Source: Vulcanimicrobiota bacterium
GTDB taxonomy: Bacteria; Vulcanimicrobiota; Vulcanimicrobiia; Vulcanimicrobiales; Vulcanimicrobiaceae
NCBI GenBank assembly: GCA_027452165.1
Contig: DAIDGX010000022.1
Location: 62,001 to 126,000, forward strand
Length of the DNA: 64,000 bases
Reading direction: 5' to 3'
Positions 60,152-64,000 of the stretch are shown here, in pieces. The notes under the pieces are model-generated. The model saw only the letters and a list, made by a program, of their open reading frames with translations, had not been told where the DNA came from and made no database searches. Made by a program: the position numbers and the translations under genes. Within the stretch, counting starts at the first letter, position 1. Every line of letters starts with the position of its first letter.

Positions 60152-61368
60152 CGATGTCCACGACGCCGCTGACCCCCGAGATCGTCTCGCACGAAGGCAA
60201 TTCGATGGTGCTCTCGATGGGGCCGCAGCATCCTTCGACGCACGGCGTGCTGCAGATCATGCTCGAGATCGAGGGTGAAACGGTCGTGAAGGCCGAGCCG
60301 GAGATCGGCTACCTTCACACCGGCATCGAAAAAAACTGCGAAAACCTGTTTTGGACGCAAGTGCAGACGAACGTCGAGCGCATGGACTATCTTGCGCCTT
60401 CGTCGAACGCGCTCTGCTACGTGCTCGCGGTTGAGAAACTGCTCGGCATCTCGGCGAACATCCCCGAACGCGCGCAAGTGGTTCGCGTGTTGCAAGCCGA
60501 GCTTACGCGTATCGCCTCGCACTGCGTGCAACTCGGCACGCATGCGATCGATCTCGGCGCGATCTCCGTCTTTTTCTACTGTTTCGATCTGCGCGAAAAC
60601 ATCCTCGATCTGCAAGAGGCAACCGGCGGTGCGCGCATGCATCCGAACTACCTGCGCGTCGGCGGGCTCAACGGCGATCTGCCGGACGGGTATCTCGCGC
60701 GCCTCGATGCGTTGATCGAGAAGTTCCCGGGCCGCATGAAGGATTTACGCGGCCTCTTGCAAGCCAATCCGATCTTTCAAGATCGCACGATCGACGTGGG
60801 AAATCTTAGCCCCGAGGACGCGATTGCATGGAACGTCACCGGTCCCGCGCTGCGTGGCTCGGGCATCGCGTACGACGTGCGCAAAGCCTTTCCGTACACC
60901 GGTTACGAAAACTATCAGTTCGACATCCCGACTCGTACCGAAGGTGATGCTTACGCGCGCTTTCTCGTGCGGCTCGACGAGATGGAAGAGTCGATGCGTA
61001 TCGTCGAGCAGGCGCGCAAGAAACTCGACAAGCCCGGCCCCGTCGTCATCGATGATCCCAAGATCGTCGCGCCGCCGAAGGAGACGATCGCGCTTTCGAT
61101 GGAGGCGTTGATCCATCACTTCAAGATCGTGAGCGAGGGCTTTCGCGTTCCGCCCGGCGACGTGTACCAGAGCGTCGAAGGGCCGCGCGGAGAGCTCGGC
61201 TATTACATCGTGAGCAACGGTGAGAATAAACCCTACCGCCTGCGCACGCGGCCCGCGAGCCTGTACAACCTGCAGGCGCTCAAGGGCATGGCTCCCGGCA
61301 ATCTGATCGCCGATCTGGTCGTGCAGATCGGATCGCTCGATCCCGTTTTTGGTGAGGTGGACCGCTAA
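60148..61368 (+). CDS. nuoD: NADH-quinone oxidoreductase subunit D
   Basis: A 406-residue peripheral subunit (49 kDa family) that shapes the quinone pocket. Hallmarks are GPQHPSTHGVL near residue 25, EPEIGYLHTGIEKNCE and the conserved C-terminal DPVFGEVDR ending. It is coupled to nuoC upstream and shares one base with nuoE (TAATG). Confidence 0.96.
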   Translation: MTMSTTPLTPEIVSHEGNSMVLSMGPQHPSTHGVLQIMLEIEGETVVKAEPEIGYLHTGIEKNCENLFWTQVQTNVERMDYLAPSSNALCYVLAVEKLLGISANIPERAQVVRVLQAELTRIASHCVQLGTHAIDLGAISVFFYCFDLRENILDLQEATGGARMHPNYLRVGGLNGDLPDGYLARLDALIEKFPGRMKDLRGLLQANPIFQDRTIDVGNLSPEDAIAWNVTGPALRGSGIAYDVRKAFPYTGYENYQFDIPTRTEGDAYARFLVRLDEMEESMRIVEQARKKLDKPGPVVIDDPKIVAPPKETIALSMEALIHHFKIVSEGFRVPPGDVYQSVEGPRGELGYYIVSNGENKPYRLRTRPASLYNLQALKGMAPGNLIADLVVQIGSLDPVFGEVDR

Positions 61369-62195
61369 TGTCGGATGGTGCCCTTCAACTAGCTCAGGGG
61401 GATGCGGTGACGTTTGATTTCGAGGCGCTTGCGGCGACGTTGCGTCCGCAGTGCGAGGCGCTCATCGCGACATACGAGCATCCACGCTCGGCGCTCTTGC
61501 CGATGATGCACCTCTTCCAAGATCATCAAGGCTACGTCTCACGCGAGGCGATGCGCTTTGCGGCCGAGTTGTTGGATCTCTCACCGGCGATCGTTGAATC
61601 GACGGTCTCGTTCTATACGCTGTTCTTCCGTAAACCGGTCGGAAAGTACATGCTTCAGGTGTGTCGCGGATTGATGTGCGAACTCAACGGCGCGGAGGCG
61701 ACGATGGCGCGCTTCCGTGAGAAGCTCGGCATCGGGCACCTCGAAACGACCGGCGACGGGCTCTTTTCTTACGAAGAGGTCGAGTGTTTGGCGGCTTGTG
61801 ACAAAGCGCCGTGCATGCAGATCAATCTCGAGTTTCTCTACAACCTCACCCCCGCGATGATCGACGAAATGCTCGATCTCATGCGTAAGGGCACCCATCC
61901 GATCGCACCGCTCGCGCAAACGGCGACGCCGGAGCGCACGTGGAAGGTGCGCCAGGATACCCAGGTTTCACAGGGCGGGAAGTCGCCGGGCACGCTCAGT
62001 GCGACCGAGCCCAATAATGCGGGGGGCGTGGGCGACGCTAGCGGCGTCATCATGCTCGATCGATTCGTCACGAAAGAGATCGCGTTTACCGCGCGCTCGA
62101 ACGAGCGTTTCGTGCGCGATGCGCGCGGCGTTGCGGTCGTTCGACAAGCTCACGATGACACGACGAGTGGGGAGTACAACGATGCCGGTCACTAA
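61368..62195 (+). CDS. nuoE: NADH-quinone oxidoreductase subunit E with unusual C-terminal tail
   Basis: A 275-residue subunit carrying the 2Fe-2S cluster N1a. The cysteine pairs are in CRGLMC and CLAAC, as in the 24 kDa family. The conserved domain ends near residue 180; the remaining 95 residues are low in structure and not typical of NuoE. Part of this tail is encoded by a sequence nearly identical to a widespread intergenic repeat (62138-62159). The tail overlaps the nuoF start by 14 bases. I suspect the original stop was lost and the frame extended into former spacer DNA. Confidence 0.92.
   Translation: MSDGALQLAQGDAVTFDFEALAATLRPQCEALIATYEHPRSALLPMMHLFQDHQGYVSREAMRFAAELLDLSPAIVESTVSFYTLFFRKPVGKYMLQVCRGLMCELNGAEATMARFREKLGIGHLETTGDGLFSYEEVECLAACDKAPCMQINLEFLYNLTPAMIDEMLDLMRKGTHPIAPLAQTATPERTWKVRQDTQVSQGGKSPGTLSATEPNNAGGVGDASGVIMLDRFVTKEIAFTARSNERFVRDARGVAVVRQAHDDTTSGEYNDAGH
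62138..62159. repeat. dispersed-repeat-like sequence inside the nuoE tail
   Basis: CGTTCGACAAGCTCACGATG at this position, extended by AC, matches 20 of 22 bases of the common small intergenic repeat recalled as CCTTCGACAAGCTCAGGATG plus AC. That repeat occurs between genes in many bacterial genomes and normally gives peptides such as SFDKLRMT in one frame. I see no second copy in this window. Confidence 0.5.
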
Positions 62196-63441
62196 GGTGT
62201 TGACGGCGGGGATCGGTGAGGCCGACCTACGCGACATCGACGTCTATCGTTCGCGCGGCGGGTACGCCCAGTGGTCGCGCGCGGTGCGCGAGCTCAAACC
62301 CGCCGACGTGATGAAGGCGTGCGATGCCTCCGGGCTGCGCGGCCGCGGCGGCGCAGGCTTCCCGACGGGGCGCAAATGGAGCTTTTTGCCGGACAATGGC
62401 AAGCCTCGCTATCTCGTGTGCAACTGCGACGAGGCCGAGCCCGGCACGTTCAAAGATCACATGCTGCTCGAAGAGACGCCGCATTTGGTGCTCGAGGGTA
62501 TCCTGCTCGGCGCGTATGGCATCGGCTGCACGCACGCGTACATCTACATTCGCGGTGAGTTTAAGCGCGGGTACGCGATCTTCCAAAAGGCGATTGACGA
62601 CGCGCGCGCCGCGGGTCTGCTCGGCAAGAATATCCTCGGCACGGGGCTCGATCTCGAGGTGACGGCGCATCGCGGCGCAGGCGCCTATATCTGTGGCGAA
62701 GAGACCGGCCTCTTGAACTCGCTCGAGGGCAAACGTGGGGAGCCGCGCCTCAAGCCGCCGTTCCCCGCGATCGCGGGACTCTACGGTATGCCGACCGTTG
62801 TCAATAACGTCGAGACGCTCGCCTATCTCGTGCCCATTCTCGAGAAGGGCCCCGAGTGGTTTGCGGCCGTCGGAACCGAGCGTAGCAAAGGCTACAAGAT
62901 CGTCTCCGTCTCCGGACACGTGCAGAAGCCCGGCAATTACGAGGTCTCGATCGGCACGCCCGTGCGCGAGATCATCGAGATCGCGGGCGGCTTGCGTCCC
63001 GGCCGGACCTTTATGGCGGTGCAGCCCGGCGGACAGTCGTCGGCCTGTATCTTCGAAGAGCACCTCGATTTTCCGTACGATTACGAATCGATGGCGAAGG
63101 CCGGCTCGATGCTCGGTTCGGGGGCGTTTACCGTCTTCGACGATACGACCGATTTCGTCAAGGCAGCGCTCAACTCGGTGCGCTTTTACGCACACGAGTC
63201 GTGCGGCCAGTGCACGCCGTGCCGCGAAGGCGGGCACTGGCTCGAACGCGTCCTCCATCGCTTCGTCGAGGGGCGCGGATTGCGCAGCGACCTCGACATG
63301 ATGCGTCGCGTGAGCGGTACGATCACCGGGTTGAACCTCTGCGCGCTCGGTGATTCGATCGAACCGTTCTTGAAGTCGGTGGTGAACCGCTTTCCGGAAC
63401 AGTTTGAGGCGCGGCTTGTTGACGAGTTGACGCCGGCATGA
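62182..63441 (+). CDS. nuoF: NADH-quinone oxidoreductase subunit F
   Basis: A 419-residue subunit with the NADH- and FMN-binding sites and cluster N3. Signatures are GLRGRGGAGFPTGRKW (about residues 48-63), the FMN segment GAGAYICGEETGLLNSLEG and the cluster cysteines in ESCGQCTPCREG plus C near LCALGDS. The ATG at 62182 has GGGGAG 8 bases upstream and lies inside the end of nuoE. Confidence 0.96.
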   Translation: MPVTKVLTAGIGEADLRDIDVYRSRGGYAQWSRAVRELKPADVMKACDASGLRGRGGAGFPTGRKWSFLPDNGKPRYLVCNCDEAEPGTFKDHMLLEETPHLVLEGILLGAYGIGCTHAYIYIRGEFKRGYAIFQKAIDDARAAGLLGKNILGTGLDLEVTAHRGAGAYICGEETGLLNSLEGKRGEPRLKPPFPAIAGLYGMPTVVNNVETLAYLVPILEKGPEWFAAVGTERSKGYKIVSVSGHVQKPGNYEVSIGTPVREIIEIAGGLRPGRTFMAVQPGGQSSACIFEEHLDFPYDYESMAKAGSMLGSGAFTVFDDTTDFVKAALNSVRFYAHESCGQCTPCREGGHWLERVLHRFVEGRGLRSDLDMMRRVSGTITGLNLCALGDSIEPFLKSVVNRFPEQFEARLVDELTPA

Positions 63442-63492
63442 CCGCGACGCGATCGTGCCTACACTTTGCACTCGCTTATGGGTTGGATAGAG

Positions 63493-64000
63493 ATGGCCGA
63501 GCAGGCTACTGAAATGGTGAAATTGACGATCGACGGGGTGCCGGTAGAGGTTCCCAAAGGTACGTTGCTCGTCGAGGCGGCGAAGAAGATCAAGCAAGAG
63601 ATCCCGGTCTATTGCTATCACACGAAGCTCGGCCCCGCCGGGCTTTGCCGCGTGTGCCTTGTCGAGGTGGAGGGGATGCCGAAGTTGCAGATCGGGTGTA
63701 ATACCCCGGTTGCCGACGGCATGGTCGTCCATACGCAAAACGAGAAGGTCGATGCGGGACGCTCGATGATCCTCGAACTCTTGCTCGTCAATCATCCGCT
63801 CGACTGTCCGATCTGCGATAAGGGCGGCGAGTGCGACCTTCAGGACTACGCGATGGCGTACGGCCGCGGTGCATCCGATGTCGCGGATCCGAAGCAGAGC
63901 AAACCGAAGGGCGTGGATCTCGGGCCGACGATCGTGCTCGACGAGGAACGCTGCGTGGTCTGTCAGCGTTGCGTGCGCTTCGACGATATCATCGCGGGCG
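63493..64000 (+). CDS. nuoG: NADH-quinone oxidoreductase subunit G, cut by window edge
   Basis: The first 169 codons of NuoG are present. A 2Fe-2S ferredoxin-like domain (cysteines in PVYCYH, AGLCRVC and GCNTP) is followed by the His/Cys cluster motif HPLDCPICDKGGEC and the start of a 4Fe-4S ferredoxin repeat (CVVCQRC). The ATG at 63493 is used; an in-frame ATG at 63478 is an alternative. The gene follows nuoF by 51 bases and continues past the right edge. Confidence 0.94.
   Translation, partial: MAEQATEMVKLTIDGVPVEVPKGTLLVEAAKKIKQEIPVYCYHTKLGPAGLCRVCLVEVEGMPKLQIGCNTPVADGMVVHTQNEKVDAGRSMILELLLVNHPLDCPICDKGGECDLQDYAMAYGRGASDVADPKQSKPKGVDLGPTIVLDEERCVVCQRCVRFDDIIAG

Noticed and set aside
62227-63795. 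522-residue antisense open frame across nuoF and the nuoG start
   Set aside because: It crosses two conserved complex I genes and shows no domain; it is a compositional artefact.

Overview
The window reads as chromosomal DNA of a high-GC, diderm, aerobically respiring bacterium. Evidence is a TonB-dependent outer-membrane receptor, several lipobox lipoproteins, a c-type cytochrome with a porin-like middle, and an NADH:quinone oxidoreductase (nuo) operon. Genes are packed tightly, with many 1-4 base start/stop overlaps and many GTG or TTG starts. I see no IS element, prophage, CRISPR array, rRNA or tRNA. The overall flavour would fit an Eremiobacterota (WPS-2)-like lineage, but that is a guess; a marker gene would be needed to place it.

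Layout. 1-13 kb: a truncated outer-membrane cytochrome, the scattered parts of one ABC-2 exporter (two permeases and an ATPase), a base-excision glycosylase, a pirin, two surface lipoproteins, an MFS exporter, a histone H1-like nucleoid protein, an alpha/beta hydrolase and a 52-residue YjfB-like microprotein. 13-17 kb: an Lhr-type helicase and a PdeM-type phosphoesterase, with a third member of the same DNA-damage set (a beta-CASP exonuclease) at 27 kb. 17-25 kb: CoA-thioester catabolism (double-length 3-hydroxyacyl-CoA dehydrogenase, 3-oxoadipyl-type thiolase, aldehyde dehydrogenase, crotonase) with a PaaX-type repressor and a BoxB-like diiron oxygenase. 25-35 kb: a class V aminotransferase, then cysK, an asparaginase and metH in tandem, followed by a TauE/SafE permease and a DUF2721 protein. 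35-42 kb: a reverse-strand run of phosphomannomutase/phosphoglucomutase, a double dynamin-like GTPase, nagA and a cyclopropane fatty acid synthase.

42-57 kb: an RsbU-type phosphatase, then a cobalamin uptake and late-assembly locus (btuB, btuC, btuD, btuF, PduO-type adenosyltransferase, cobQ, cbiB, cobC, cbiA, cobU) with two cobalamin riboswitches on opposite strands. No corrin-ring genes and no cobS/cobT are present here, so the locus looks built for salvage and completion. The B12-dependent methionine synthase at 30 kb is one obvious consumer. hflX, a trypsin-like lipoprotein and a potassium-channel-like protein are interspersed.

57-64 kb: two envelope proteins (one a cupredoxin) and nuoA-B-C-D-E-F-G, with nuoG cut by the right edge. 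The most interesting items for follow-up are the BoxB-like oxygenase without its reductase, the tandem dynamin, the lhr start codon buried in a terminator hairpin, the split ligase-associated repair set, the nuoE tail carrying a dispersed-repeat sequence, and the truncated outer-membrane cytochrome.
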